Below are positions 53,304-61,632 of a stretch of 64,000 nt of DNA, piece by piece (position 1 is the first letter of the stretch; each line of letters starts with the position of its first letter). The stretch is taken from contig CANQRW010000009.1 of NCBI GenBank assembly GCA_947626365.1, positions 1 to 64,000 on the forward strand, in the 5' to 3' direction. Source of the stretch: an uncultured Lachnospiraceae bacterium (GTDB taxonomy: Bacteria > Bacillota > Clostridia > Lachnospirales > Lachnospiraceae). The notes under the pieces were generated by a model. That model was not told the DNA's origin and did not search any database. It was given only the letters and a program-made list of their open reading frames with translations. The position numbers were made by a program, and so were the translations under genes.

Positions 53304-54050
53304 ATGGGTACTAATCAGGATGAAGAAGTTGAAATTGATTTAATGGAGCTTTTTTACGCGCTGAAGCGCGGCATCTGGCTGATCATGACAGCCGGGCTGC
53401 TGGCTGCCGGCATTGCGGGCATGTATACCGCTTTTGTCATGAAGCCGGTCTACACATCCTCGACGATGCTTTATGTGGTGAACAAATCGACGACGCTGCC
53501 GTCTCTGAGCGATCTGCAGCTTGGGACGCAGCTGACGAAGGATTATAAGGTGATGATCACCAGCCGGCCGGTGACTCGGAAGGTGATCGAGAATCTGGAT
53601 CTGGATATGGATCATGAAACGCTTGTGAAGAAGATCAGCGTGGATAATCCATCGGATACCCGCGTTCTCACTATATCGGTGCAGGACAATGATCCGTATA
53701 TGGCGAAGCTGATCGCGGACGAGCTTGCCTCGGTGGCCTCTGCCCGGATGGCGGAGATCATGGACTCCGCGCCGCCGAACATCATTGAGGAAGGAAATCT
53801 TCCCACCCGGAAGACCAGCCCCAGTATCTCCAAGAATACAATGATGGGCGGTGTACTGGGAGTATTTGTGGTCATGTTCCTGATCGTGGTCGAATATCTT
53901 ATGAACGATTCGGTTCGGACGCCGGAGGACGTAGAGAGATATCTGGGACTTACGGTTCTCGGCACAATCCCTGTATTCGGTGATGAGAAAGCTTCCGGGA
54001 AGGCGAAGAGAAAGAAGCGCAGAAAGAAAAGACACGCTTCGCAGTCATAG
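53304..54050 (+). CDS. Wzz/CapA-type chain-length regulator
   Basis: The 248-aa protein has two membrane helices (about 20-42, GIWLIMTAGLLAAGIAGMYTAF; and about 173-195, MMGGVLGVFVVMFLIVVEYL) with an outer loop (YTSSTMLYVVNKSTTLPSLS, LGTQLTKDYKVMITSRPV). It fits the Wzz/PCP-2b family without the kinase domain, which is supplied by the next gene. The cytoplasmic tail ends in a very basic stretch (KRKKRRKKRH). It activates the kinase and guides polymer length. Confidence 0.92.
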   Translation: MGTNQDEEVEIDLMELFYALKRGIWLIMTAGLLAAGIAGMYTAFVMKPVYTSSTMLYVVNKSTTLPSLSDLQLGTQLTKDYKVMITSRPVTRKVIENLDLDMDHETLVKKISVDNPSDTRVLTISVQDNDPYMAKLIADELASVASARMAEIMDSAPPNIIEEGNLPTRKTSPSISKNTMMGGVLGVFVVMFLIVVEYLMNDSVRTPEDVERYLGLTVLGTIPVFGDEKASGKAKRKKRRKKRHASQS

Positions 54051-54075
54051 AAGGGAAAAGGAGAGGCGAGACCAT

Positions 54076-54801
54076 ATGCAGAAAATAATACTGAAAAAGC
54101 CGGACGAACTGGATTTTCAGGCCAAAGAAGCGTTTAAGGCGCTCCGCACGAATATCCTCTTCTGCGGCGACGATATAAAGACGATCTGCGTGACCAGCTC
54201 CATACCCAGCGAGGGGAAGACTTCCGTGGCCATGCAGATCGGGCTTTCCTTTGCGGACGCGGGCAAACGGATCCTTTTCGTGGACGCGGATATCCGCAGA
54301 TCTGTTGTCGCGGCGCGTTACCAGGCGGAAGGAGAGATTCTCGGGTTATCCCATTATCTGATCGGGCAGAACAGTATCGAGGAGATCACCTATCAGGCCG
54401 GGGACAGCAATATGGATATCATCTTCGCCGGGCCGACGGCGCCGAATCCGTCGGAGCTTCTGGAAGGAGAGCGCTTTGCTAAACTTCTGGAGAGCCGGCG
54501 GGAATGCTACGATTATATTATCGTGGATGCGCCGCCCCTCGGCAGCGTGATCGATGCGGCAATCGTCGCGCATCTTACGGACGGAGCGATCATCGTGGTC
54601 GAGAGCTGCGCTGTCAGCTATAAGCTGGTCCAGAGCGTGAAGCGGCAGCTGGAGAAGAGCGAATGCCGGATCCTGGGCGTCGTGCTGAATAAAGTATATC
54701 AGGACAAGAACGGTTACTACTACGGAAACTATTATAAGCGTTATACAAACGGTAATTACGCTAAATACGGAAAATATTACGGCAAAAAGCAGGACGTTTG
54801 A
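54076..54801 (+). CDS. CpsD/CapB-type tyrosine kinase
   Basis: The 241-aa BY-kinase has Walker A SSIPSEGKTSVAM (Gly46-Lys47-Thr48), Walker A' LFVDADIRRS, Walker B YIIVDAPPLG, and a C-terminal tyrosine cluster (YYYGNYYKRYTNGNY...KYYGKK) that is autophosphorylated. With Wzz it forms the switch that controls exopolysaccharide export. No glycosyltransferase or polymerase gene follows in the window; a terminator ends the cluster. The ribosome site is AAAGGAGAGG. Confidence 0.93.
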   Translation: MQKIILKKPDELDFQAKEAFKALRTNILFCGDDIKTICVTSSIPSEGKTSVAMQIGLSFADAGKRILFVDADIRRSVVAARYQAEGEILGLSHYLIGQNSIEEITYQAGDSNMDIIFAGPTAPNPSELLEGERFAKLLESRRECYDYIIVDAPPLGSVIDAAIVAHLTDGAIIVVESCAVSYKLVQSVKRQLEKSECRILGVVLNKVYQDKNGYYYGNYYKRYTNGNYAKYGKYYGKKQDV

Positions 54802-54815
54802 CACTCCTGGAAAAC

Positions 54816-54843
54816 AAAAAACGCGTCGTTGGCGCGTTTTTTT
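54816..54843 (+). terminator. Intrinsic terminator of the envelope cluster
   Basis: AAAAAACGCG (54816-54825) pairs with CGCGTTTTTT (54833-54842); the loop is TCGTTGG and the T-run is built into the stem. Confidence 0.85.
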
Positions 54844-54844
54844 A

Positions 54845-54890
54845 TTATGTCAGTATGCAAATAAAGCGCCAGTGACGCTTTATTTGTATT
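54845..54890 (+). repeat. Box-plus-hairpin repeat unit
   Basis: Box TTATGTCAGTATG (54845-54857), stem CAAATAAAGCG/CGCTTTATTTG (54858-54868, 54876-54886), loop CCAGTGA, then TATT. The stem is a perfect 11 bp and carries a compensated T-A change against the copies at 18507 and 59261. Confidence 0.88.
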
Positions 54891-54917
54891 GAAAAAATAT
54901 GGGATACGTTTCAGTTG

Positions 54918-54992
54918 TAAGGAAACCTTAAGGAAAGTTAAGAATAAAGCAGTGGGAAATCATTGGAAATCCGTGTAAAATAGGTGTATTAT
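54918..54992 (+). promoter_or_regulatory. Triple TAAGGAAA direct repeat and promoter of the ABC exporter
   Basis: TAAGGAAA (54918), TAAGGAAA (54929) and TAAGAATA (54939) are spaced 11 and 10 bp, one helical turn, as in OmpR/PhoB-type regulator sites. A promoter follows: either TTGGAA (54963-54968) with TATTAT (54987-54992, 18-bp spacer) or TAAAAT (54976-54981) alone. No OmpR-type regulator is encoded in the window. Confidence 0.5.
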
Positions 54993-55019
54993 GTTTGTAG
55001 TATATCCGAAGGAGGCGCC

Positions 55020-55991
55020 GTGTTGGACAGGGAGAGGACCCCGATCATTCAGGTGACGAATTTATACAAGATTTACCGTGTGGGGGAGACCCGGGTCCAC
55101 GCCCTGGACGGAGTGGATTTCACTGTCAGCAAGGGAGAATTCTGCGCGATCGTAGGGCCTTCCGGCTCCGGCAAATCCACCCTTCTGAACATGCTGGCCG
55201 GCCTTGAGAAGCCTACGAAAGGCCAGATCATCATTGACGGAATCCACATTGAGCACATGACGGAGAATCAGCTGGTGGAGTTCCGCCGTAAGCGGGTCGG
55301 GTTCATCTTCCAGTCCTACAATCTGCTGCCTACGCTGAATTCCATGGAAAATGTGGCTCTGCCCCTGATGTTCCGCGGCGTGCCCAAGAAGGAGCGGAAC
55401 CGGATCGCGGTAAAATATCTGAAGCTGGTTGGCCTGGAGAAGCAGATGAAACATATGGCCAACGCCATGTCCGGCGGACAGCAGCAGCGGGTGGGGATCG
55501 CCAGGGCCCTGGCGGTGAATCCCAGGATCATCTTTGCCGATGAACCTACGGGCAACCTGGATTCCAGAACCACCATGGAGATTCTGAATCTGATGCGGCG
55601 GATTGTGAAAGAGCAGAACCAGACGCTCATCATGGTCACCCATGATAATCATATTGCTTCCTTTGCGGACAGGCAGTTTCATATTGTGGACGGAAAGATC
55701 GTGAAGATCGATGAGAAGGAAGCGGAGGCGGTGGAAAAGCTGAGGGAAGCGGAGCCGGCGGAAGCGCCGAAGGAAACAGAGCCGGCGGAAGCACTGAAGG
55801 AAGCGGGACCGGCAGAAGCGCTGAGAAAAGCGGAGCCGGAAGAAGCGCCGAAGGAAACAGAGCCGGCGGAAAAGCTGAGGGAAGCGGAAATGAAGGAAGC
55901 GGGACCGGCAGAAGCGCTGAGAAAGGTGGAATTGGCGACAGGACCGGCGGATTCCGAAGAAGATAAGGATATCGGGGAGAAAGGGGTATGA
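55020..55991 (+). CDS. MacB/LolD-type ABC transporter ATPase with repeat tail
   Basis: The 323-aa protein has a standard ATPase (residues about 5-235): Walker A GPSGSGKSTLLNML, Q-loop FIFQSYNLLP, signature [15 protein letters not shown], Walker B IIFADEPTGNLDS and H-loop IMVTHDNH. A charged tail (about 240-315) repeats units like EAEPAEAPKETEPAEALKEA. GTG 55020 and TTG 55023 both follow GGAGG (55011-55015; 4 or 7 nt), so the start is uncertain by one codon. It is first gene of a three-gene export or mechanotransmission system with 4-nt overlaps. Confidence 0.88.
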   Translation: MLDRERTPIIQVTNLYKIYRVGETRVHALDGVDFTVSKGEFCAIVGPSGSGKSTLLNMLAGLEKPTKGQIIIDGIHIEHMTENQLVEFRRKRVGFIFQSYNLLPTLNSMENVALPLMFRGVPKKERNRIAVKYLKLVGLEKQMKHMANAMSGGQQQRVGIARALAVNPRIIFADEPTGNLDSRTTMEILNLMRRIVKEQNQTLIMVTHDNHIASFADRQFHIVDGKIVKIDEKEAEAVEKLREAEPAEAPKETEPAEALKEAGPAEALRKAEPEEAPKETEPAEKLREAEMKEAGPAEALRKVELATGPADSEEDKDIGEKGV

Positions 55992-57850
55992 AAAGGATGG
56001 GAATGCGGATACGGACAGGGATGAAATCTTTACATACTGCAGCGGTATTTCTGCTGATCGCGGCGATCATTCTGCTGTCATCTGGCGTTATGTCCATGAC
56101 GGCGCAGGCAGATCTGGTGGATACCAGTGATAACGTGACCATCCGGCAGACCTCGATTTCCAGAGGCAAGATCGGAAGGAACATGAATCTTTCCGTGGAA
56201 ATCTGGAATGAGTCCGGGAGCGACTGGGAGAATCCCAAAGTGGTGATCGCTAACCTGGGAAATTATATGGCGAAACCTTCCGAACAGGGGATGGAATATA
56301 TCTTTCCCTTTGAGAAGACCGCTGAGAAAAAGCTGGGCGGAACCCTGAAGGCCGGAAGCCACAGAAGCGTGTCGATTCCGGTGAGAGTGCGCGCCGATCT
56401 TTCGGAGGGATATTATTACGTGACGGTCGAAGTGCGGACGGAAGACGATGGTTATATCGAAAGCGATGAGGTCAACGTCTATGTTTCCGCTCCGAAAACC
56501 GGCGAAGATGACGAGGAGGATGAGAATAAGCAGATCAGTTTCGTCCTGGGCGAGGGTCAGTCCACCCCCTACGGCGTCTATCCCAATGTGCTGAATTTTG
56601 CGATCAACATGCGCAATTCCGGTCTGGCGGACGCGCTGGACGTGACGGCACAGATGGTTCTGGACAAGGACAGCGAGAAGTTTCCCTTTGACATTAACGA
56701 CGGCAATTATGACAGGACCTTTGAGAGAGTTGCCGCAGGGGAGACGGTGGCGCTGCCTTACAGCATGGCTATCCGTGAGGATGTGTACAGCGGATTCTAT
56801 CCCATCGGTTTTATCATAACATACCGGGACAACGCGACCGGGGATCTGAAGGAAGAGGAGAATACTTTCTGGGTACATATCAAGAATAAGGAGAAGGAAA
56901 AGGAGACAGCGGAGTGGAACGAGCACAATACAACCAGCGCCAGAATCGTGGTGGAAAGTTTCCATACGGTTCCGGAAGAGGTTATTGCGGGAGAGCCGTT
57001 CCAACTGATTCTGAATATGAAGAATGCCTCCTCGAATATCTCCGCGAGCAACATTATGTTTACATTGAAATCTGAGACAGCCGGAAGCGGAGGCAGCGGA
57101 AGCACAAGTGGGGGAGGTTCGGTATTTACCACGCAGTCCGGTTCTTCTTCAACGGTAGTCAATTCCCTGGAGCCGGGCGAGGTGACAGAGCTTCAGTTGG
57201 ACATGCAGTCAGTGGCGGGAATCGAACAGAGATCCTACTATATTGATATTGTGGCTAAGTATGACAGCCCAGAGTATAAGAATGCGGAGACCACCGTGCG
57301 CATCGATGTGCCGGTCCACCAGATTGCCCGGATGAACGTGGGGACGATTGAGGTGCAGCCGGACAACATCAAAGTGGGTTCCGCAGGCGGCTGCAATGTC
57401 ACATTTCCCATCAACAACACGGGCAAGGTGATCCTTTACAATGTAATGGTGTCTTTTGAGGCGGATTCTATCGCTCCGGCGGAAACCTATGTGGGCAATA
57501 TCCAGCCGGGACAGACCGGCAATGCGGATGCGATGCTGTACGGGGCGGCGCCTACCACAGACGACGGCAAGGTGAAGGTTATCATTACCTATGAGGACGT
57601 GGATGGCCAGGCGCAGGAGCCTGTGGAAAAGGAACTGACCTTATTTGTCAATGAAGACGTAGAGGAAGCGGAAGACATGATGGTTGGCGATTTTGAGGAC
57701 GTTCCCATGGAACCGACGTTTATGCAGAAATATCTGAAATATATGATCGGCGCGGCTGTGCTGGCGGCTGTGATCGCGGCCGCGGCCGTAATCCGTCACA
57801 GGAGGAAGAAAAAAGCGGCTTTAGAGGATTTAGAGGATGAGATTTCTTGA
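55988..57850 (+). CDS. Membrane-anchored protein with CARDB/NEW3-like domains
   Basis: The 620-aa protein has a signal peptide (to about residue 40, ending AQA), several Ig-like/CARDB-type beta domains on the outside (for example NLSVEIWNESGSDWENPKVV, NFAINMRNSGLADALDV, VTFPINNTGKVILYNVMVSF), a Ser/Gly-rich loop (about 355-395), a C-terminal membrane helix (YMIGAAVLAAVIAAAAVI) and a basic tail. Proteins of this architecture accompany MacB-like permeases in Gram-positives, where they may bind the exported or sensed ligand. It overlaps the ATPase gene by 4 nt and the permease gene by 14 nt. Confidence 0.82.
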   Translation: MKRMGMRIRTGMKSLHTAAVFLLIAAIILLSSGVMSMTAQADLVDTSDNVTIRQTSISRGKIGRNMNLSVEIWNESGSDWENPKVVIANLGNYMAKPSEQGMEYIFPFEKTAEKKLGGTLKAGSHRSVSIPVRVRADLSEGYYYVTVEVRTEDDGYIESDEVNVYVSAPKTGEDDEEDENKQISFVLGEGQSTPYGVYPNVLNFAINMRNSGLADALDVTAQMVLDKDSEKFPFDINDGNYDRTFERVAAGETVALPYSMAIREDVYSGFYPIGFIITYRDNATGDLKEEENTFWVHIKNKEKEKETAEWNEHNTTSARIVVESFHTVPEEVIAGEPFQLILNMKNASSNISASNIMFTLKSETAGSGGSGSTSGGGSVFTTQSGSSSTVVNSLEPGEVTELQLDMQSVAGIEQRSYYIDIVAKYDSPEYKNAETTVRIDVPVHQIARMNVGTIEVQPDNIKVGSAGGCNVTFPINNTGKVILYNVMVSFEADSIAPAETYVGNIQPGQTGNADAMLYGAAPTTDDGKVKVIITYEDVDGQAQEPVEKELTLFVNEDVEEAEDMMVGDFEDVPMEPTFMQKYLKYMIGAAVLAAVIAAAAVIRHRRKKKAALEDLEDEIS

Positions 57851-59195
57851 TTTGCTTCTCATGAGCATCAGCAATCTGAAAAGAAGAAAAATGCGGACCT
57901 TTTTGACGGTCCTGGGCGTTATCATCGGCACCACCTCTGTGGTGATCATGGTGTCTCTGGGCATCGGGCTCAATGCCCTGATGCTGGATCAGTATGCGTC
58001 CTATGGGGATATGACGGCAGTTACGGTCTATTCCAGCAACTATTATTTCGGAGACGGCAGTTCCGCCGATGAGAATCTGCAGCTGACAGATGATACGGTG
58101 AAGCAGTTTGAGCGCATGGAGCATGTGACGGGAGTCTCTCCTGTGCTGACTACGAGTGTGATCCTGAAGCAGGGCGCTTACGAGACGGATACCCAGGTAT
58201 CCGGGGTGTCCCAGTCCTATCTGAAAAATATCCCTTTGGCGGAAGGGTATTCCTTGGACGATATGGGCGACACCATGAAATTCATTTACGGCAACGCGAT
58301 CATCCGATGGTTCCGCAACAGCAAGACTAACAAGGGGTTTTGGGAAACCAATGAGATGCCCGAAATCGATTATCGGGAACCCATGTTTGTCATTTTTGAC
58401 GTAAATACCTACTATCAGTCCCGAAATAATGGGACGAATGAGAACGGCGAACCGATAAAGCCTCCCAAGAAGTACATGATTGAGACGGCCGGCGTAGTGG
58501 AAGGCACTCCGGATGATTACAACAGCTATTCCTATGGCGTGTATACGGATGTGGATCTTCTGAAGGAGGAGCTGAAGCGGATCTACAAGAGAAATCCCAT
58601 TCCGGGCCAGCCTACCAACAAGAAGAATAAGCCCTATCCGTATTTCATCTACGATCAGATGATTGTATTTGTGGATGATATGGACAATGTGATGGACGTG
58701 CAGCAAACGCTGACAGATCTGGGGTATCAGGCCAACAGCCAGATGCAGTGGATCGAGCAGGCCCAGCAGACCTATGACATGGTGCAGCTGGTCCTGGGCG
58801 GTATCGGCGCCGTATCCCTGTTCGTGGCGGCTATCGGCATTGCCAATACCATGATGATGTCCATCTATGAAAGGACGAAAGAGATCGGGGTGATCAAGGT
58901 GCTGGGCTGCGATCTGCGCAATATTCGGAACATGTTCCTTCTGGAGTCCGGATTTATCGGATTTATGGGAGGTGTCATTGGCCTGATCCTGAGTTATGGA
59001 ATCGGGTATGTTATGAACCATTTCCTTTCCCTGGGACAGATGATGATGGGCGTAGAGGGAGATATCTCACGGATCCCGTTCTGGTTGGCTGTTTTTGCCG
59101 TCATTTTCGCCATCTTTGTGGGAATGGCGGCCGGCTTTTTCCCGTCCCTGCGGGCCATGCGGTTAAGTCCTCTGGCGGCCATACGGAATGAGTAA
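57837..59195 (+). CDS. MacB-type ABC transporter permease (FtsX fold)
   Basis: The 452-aa permease has an N-terminal helix (MRTFLTVLGVIIGTTSVVIM), a large outer MacB_PCD domain (about 45-320) and three C-terminal helices (the FtsX domain; GGIGAVSLFVAAIGIANTMM, YERTKEIGVIKVLGC, FWLAVFAVIFAIFVGMAAGF). With the ATPase at 55020 it forms a type VII ABC system that works as a pump or signal relay rather than a flippase. It starts inside the 3' end of the CARDB protein gene. Confidence 0.92.
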   Translation: MRFLDLLLMSISNLKRRKMRTFLTVLGVIIGTTSVVIMVSLGIGLNALMLDQYASYGDMTAVTVYSSNYYFGDGSSADENLQLTDDTVKQFERMEHVTGVSPVLTTSVILKQGAYETDTQVSGVSQSYLKNIPLAEGYSLDDMGDTMKFIYGNAIIRWFRNSKTNKGFWETNEMPEIDYREPMFVIFDVNTYYQSRNNGTNENGEPIKPPKKYMIETAGVVEGTPDDYNSYSYGVYTDVDLLKEELKRIYKRNPIPGQPTNKKNKPYPYFIYDQMIVFVDDMDNVMDVQQTLTDLGYQANSQMQWIEQAQQTYDMVQLVLGGIGAVSLFVAAIGIANTMMMSIYERTKEIGVIKVLGCDLRNIRNMFLLESGFIGFMGGVIGLILSYGIGYVMNHFLSLGQMMMGVEGDISRIPFWLAVFAVIFAIFVGMAAGFFPSLRAMRLSPLAAIRNE

Positions 59196-59247
59196 GGAGG
59201 CGGCCGGCGCGGCAGGGGCAGGATTCATGTCTGCCGGACTGCCGGTT

Positions 59248-59333
59248 TTACGTCAGTATGCAAACAAAGCGCCAGTGATGCTTTGTTTGTATTACGTCAG
59301 TATGCGGACAGAGCGTCAGTGACGCTCTGCTCG
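59248..59333 (+). repeat. Two tandem box-plus-hairpin repeat units
   Basis: Unit 1: box 59248-59260, stem CAAACAAAGCG (59261-59271) with 59279-59289 (one G-T pair), loop CCAGTGA. Unit 2: box 59292-59304, stem CGGACAGAGCG (59305-59315) with CGCTCTGCTCG (59323-59333; one mismatch), loop TCAGTGA. The second stem keeps pairing with different bases. Confidence 0.88.
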
Positions 59334-59364
59334 CATTGGATAAAATGAGATAGGAGAGAAAGTT

Positions 59365-59844
59365 ATGTCCATTGAGAGAGCGAGAGCATATCTGAGAAAG
59401 TTTGGACTGGAGGACCGGATTCTGGAGTTTCCAGTGTCCAGCGCCACGGTAGAACTGGCGGCGGTGGCCGTAGGCTGCGAGCCGGCCCGGATCGCCAAGA
59501 CATTGTCGTTTCTGGCGGAGGATAAGGCAATCCTGATCGTGACGGCCGGCGATGCCAAGATTGACAATTCCAGATATAAGGCACAGTTTCACACCAAGGC
59601 GAAGATGCTTACGCCGGAGCAGGTGACGGAGCTGGTCGGCCATGCCGTAGGCGGAGTGTGTCCCTTTGGCGTCAACGAGGGCGTGAGAGTATTCCTGGAC
59701 GAGTCCCTGAAGCGTTTCGAGACCGTCTATCCGGCCTGCGGCAGCAGCAACAGCGCCATCTGCATGACCATGGAAGACCTGGAGAAATATTCCGGGTACG
59801 AGGCGTGGATTGATGTGTGCAAAGGGTGGAGAGAGGATAGTTAG
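59365..59844 (+). CDS. YbaK/EbsC-family Cys-tRNA(Pro) deacylase-like protein
   Basis: The 159-aa member of the aminoacyl-tRNA deacylase (YbaK/INS) family shows VELAAVAVGCEPARIAKTLSF, the catalytic-type Lys, ILIVTAGDAKIDNSRYK and AVGGVCPFGV. It clears mischarged tRNA, typically Cys-tRNA(Pro). The ribosome site is TAGGAGAG. Single gene, placed between the repeat and a gap of 121 bp. Confidence 0.87.
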   Translation: MSIERARAYLRKFGLEDRILEFPVSSATVELAAVAVGCEPARIAKTLSFLAEDKAILIVTAGDAKIDNSRYKAQFHTKAKMLTPEQVTELVGHAVGGVCPFGVNEGVRVFLDESLKRFETVYPACGSSNSAICMTMEDLEKYSGYEAWIDVCKGWREDS

Positions 59845-59965
59845 CGTCTGTCTGAATGCTGTACTGGATATGGCAATTATTGAAAGGGTATAGATTCTTG
59901 CCTGGATTTATGATATTATAACAATAAGGATGTGGAGGGCGGGTGGTACAGAAGGGTTATGATTT

Positions 59966-60952
59966 ATGATAATGGAGAATATTCTTGCAAAAAATATCAC
60001 TGTTGCCGGAGAAAAGGCAGCTTATGATGCGGCTTGTAAGCGTCTGCTGGCCAATAAAAGCATCCTTGCCTGGATTATGAAAAGTTGTCTGGAAGAGTAT
60101 CGTGACATTGATGTCAGGGAAATCGCTTCAAGATACATAGAAGGTGAGCCTCAGATTGCCGAGTCTGCAGTGAATCCGGATGAAAAGCCGGGCGGAGATG
60201 GGGAACAGATCAAAGGTGCGGGGACAGAAGACAGTTCGATTAATGAAGGAACTATTACGTACGATATCCGTTTTTATGCAGCGCTTCCCCGATCCGGGGA
60301 AATCATACGGTTGATTATTAATGTGGAAGCGCAGAATGATTTCTATCCTGGATACCCCATTATCAAGCGAGGCTTATATTACTGCAGCAGACTGATATCG
60401 TCTCAGTACGGTGTGGAATTCACAGATTCGCATTACGAGAAGATTAAGAAGGTATATTCCATCTGGGTATGTGCCAATCCGCCGAAGTACCGGCGGAATA
60501 CGGTGACCAGGTATCGAATCCGGGAGGAGAATCTGATCGGCGAGGCAAAGGAAAAAGAGGAGAATTATGACTTGCTGACAGCGATTATGATCTGTCTGGG
60601 GAACTCTGAGGATAACAGATACAGAGGAATATTGAGATTGTTGGATGTCCTTCTTTCCTCGGAAAAGAAACCTGAGGAAAAGAAGAGAATTCTGCGGGAA
60701 GATTTTGGCATTGAGATGACAAGAGTCCTGGAAAGCGAGGTGGAGGCTGTGTGTAATCTGAGTGATGGCGTAGAGGCAAGAGGAATTGAAAAAGGAATGA
60801 AAGAAGGAATAAAAGAAGGAATAAAAGAGGGTGTTTTGGTTTCTATCACGAATTTAATGGATACTATGGGCTGGTCGGCCCAGCAGGCCATGAATGCGCT
60901 TAAAATTCCTGCCGGGGAGCAGGCTGCATATGTCAGAATGATTAAAAAATGA
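59966..60952 (+). CDS. Rpn-like PD-(D/E)XK nuclease family protein
   Basis: The 328-aa protein resembles Rpn/transposase_31-type nucleases: YDIRFYA with Asp, then LIINVEAQND as the core beta strand where E-A-Q stands for (D/E)xK, then GLYYCSRLISSQYG. A C-terminal tail of repeated KGMKEGIKEGIKEG typical of these proteins follows, then an HTH-like segment (MGWSAQQAMNALKI). Family members promote DNA recombination or act in defence. Many copies per genome are common in gut Clostridia. The start could be 59966 or 59972. The base composition is lower in GC than its neighbours, suggesting transfer. Confidence 0.8.
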   Translation: MIMENILAKNITVAGEKAAYDAACKRLLANKSILAWIMKSCLEEYRDIDVREIASRYIEGEPQIAESAVNPDEKPGGDGEQIKGAGTEDSSINEGTITYDIRFYAALPRSGEIIRLIINVEAQNDFYPGYPIIKRGLYYCSRLISSQYGVEFTDSHYEKIKKVYSIWVCANPPKYRRNTVTRYRIREENLIGEAKEKEENYDLLTAIMICLGNSEDNRYRGILRLLDVLLSSEKKPEEKKRILREDFGIEMTRVLESEVEAVCNLSDGVEARGIEKGMKEGIKEGIKEGVLVSITNLMDTMGWSAQQAMNALKIPAGEQAAYVRMIKK

Positions 60953-60961
60953 TTCGGATAA

Positions 60962-61039
60962 TGCCTATCCCATAACAGTGTGACTGCGGGATGGGCATAA
61001 CTATAACAATAACTGAGGCGCGCCCGGAGGACGCGCCTC
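60962..61039. terminator. Two hairpins between convergent genes
   Basis: TGCCTATCCC (60962-60971) pairs with GGGATGGGCA (60988-60997). GAGGCGCG (61015-61022) pairs with CGCGCCTC (61032-61039). Neither has a good T-run. They sit between the Rpn-like gene and the XRE gene on the opposite strand. Confidence 0.6.
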
Positions 61040-61055
61040 TTGTACAGTATGATAT

Positions 61056-61391
61056 CTATAATTCACCGACAATCTTAGACAGAGCTTTAATGATAGTCAG
61101 ATATTTCTTATACTGGGTCTCTCCGGCCTTTTTGGCCTCTAAGATAATGCTGAAGATGATTGGGTCTGTTTCAGGAAGATTATCCTGCAGAAGGTAGTTT
61201 GGCTGAATATTCATCCTGTCACAGATGACCGTAAATGTTTCCAGAGACATCTTCTTGGTACCACGTTCAATATTTCCATAAAACGAAGCAGAAATATCGC
61301 ATAGTTCCGCGACCTGTTCCTGCGACATACCGCTTTCCTGGCGGCAGTGTTTGATTTTTTGGCCAATCTCGTAATAGTCAATATACTCCAT
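61056..61391 (-). CDS. XRE-family transcriptional regulator
   Basis: The 111-aa regulator has an N-terminal lambda-repressor-like HTH (about 9-64; GQKIKHCRQESGMSQEQVAE, LCDISASFYGNIERGTKKMS) and a C-terminal helical dimerisation segment. It is transcribed away from the macro-domain gene. A perfect 23-bp palindrome (61446-61468) lies 55 bp before its start, and shorter versions of the same palindrome lie in the promoters of the macro-domain and Tad genes, so it is the likely regulator of all three. Confidence 0.85.
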   Translation of the reverse strand: MEYIDYYEIGQKIKHCRQESGMSQEQVAELCDISASFYGNIERGTKKMSLETFTVICDRMNIQPNYLLQDNLPETDPIIFSIILEAKKAGETQYKKYLTIIKALSKIVGEL

Positions 61392-61445
61392 AAATATCCG
61401 TTCCTTTCGTAATTCATAAATATTTTACTTAAGAGTATAAGAGCG

Positions 61446-61569
61446 AATAATTCTCTATAAGAATTATTAAGTGACTAAAAGAATTAAAAATATTTGCCTG
61501 TAGTTATGTGGTTAAGTATTAATTCTAATAGAATTATATATTGCCTATAAGAATTATAAGAGGTATAAT
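61446..61569. promoter_or_regulatory. XRE operators and macro-domain gene promoter
   Basis: AATAATTCT-CTATA-AGAATTATT (61446-61468) is a perfect palindrome facing the XRE gene. A half site TAAAAGAATTAA follows at 61476. The palindrome TAATTCT-AAT-AGAATTA (61520-61536) lies before a promoter TTGCCT (61541-61546), a 17-bp spacer holding AAGAATTAT, and TATAAT (61564-61569). The rest of the 241-bp gap is AT-rich without genes. Confidence 0.8.
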
Positions 61570-61632
61570 TTACGGAGGAGAAGAACTGCCTGGCAGGGAA
61601 AAGTCTTATTTTTTGGAGGGAGGAATGAGTCT

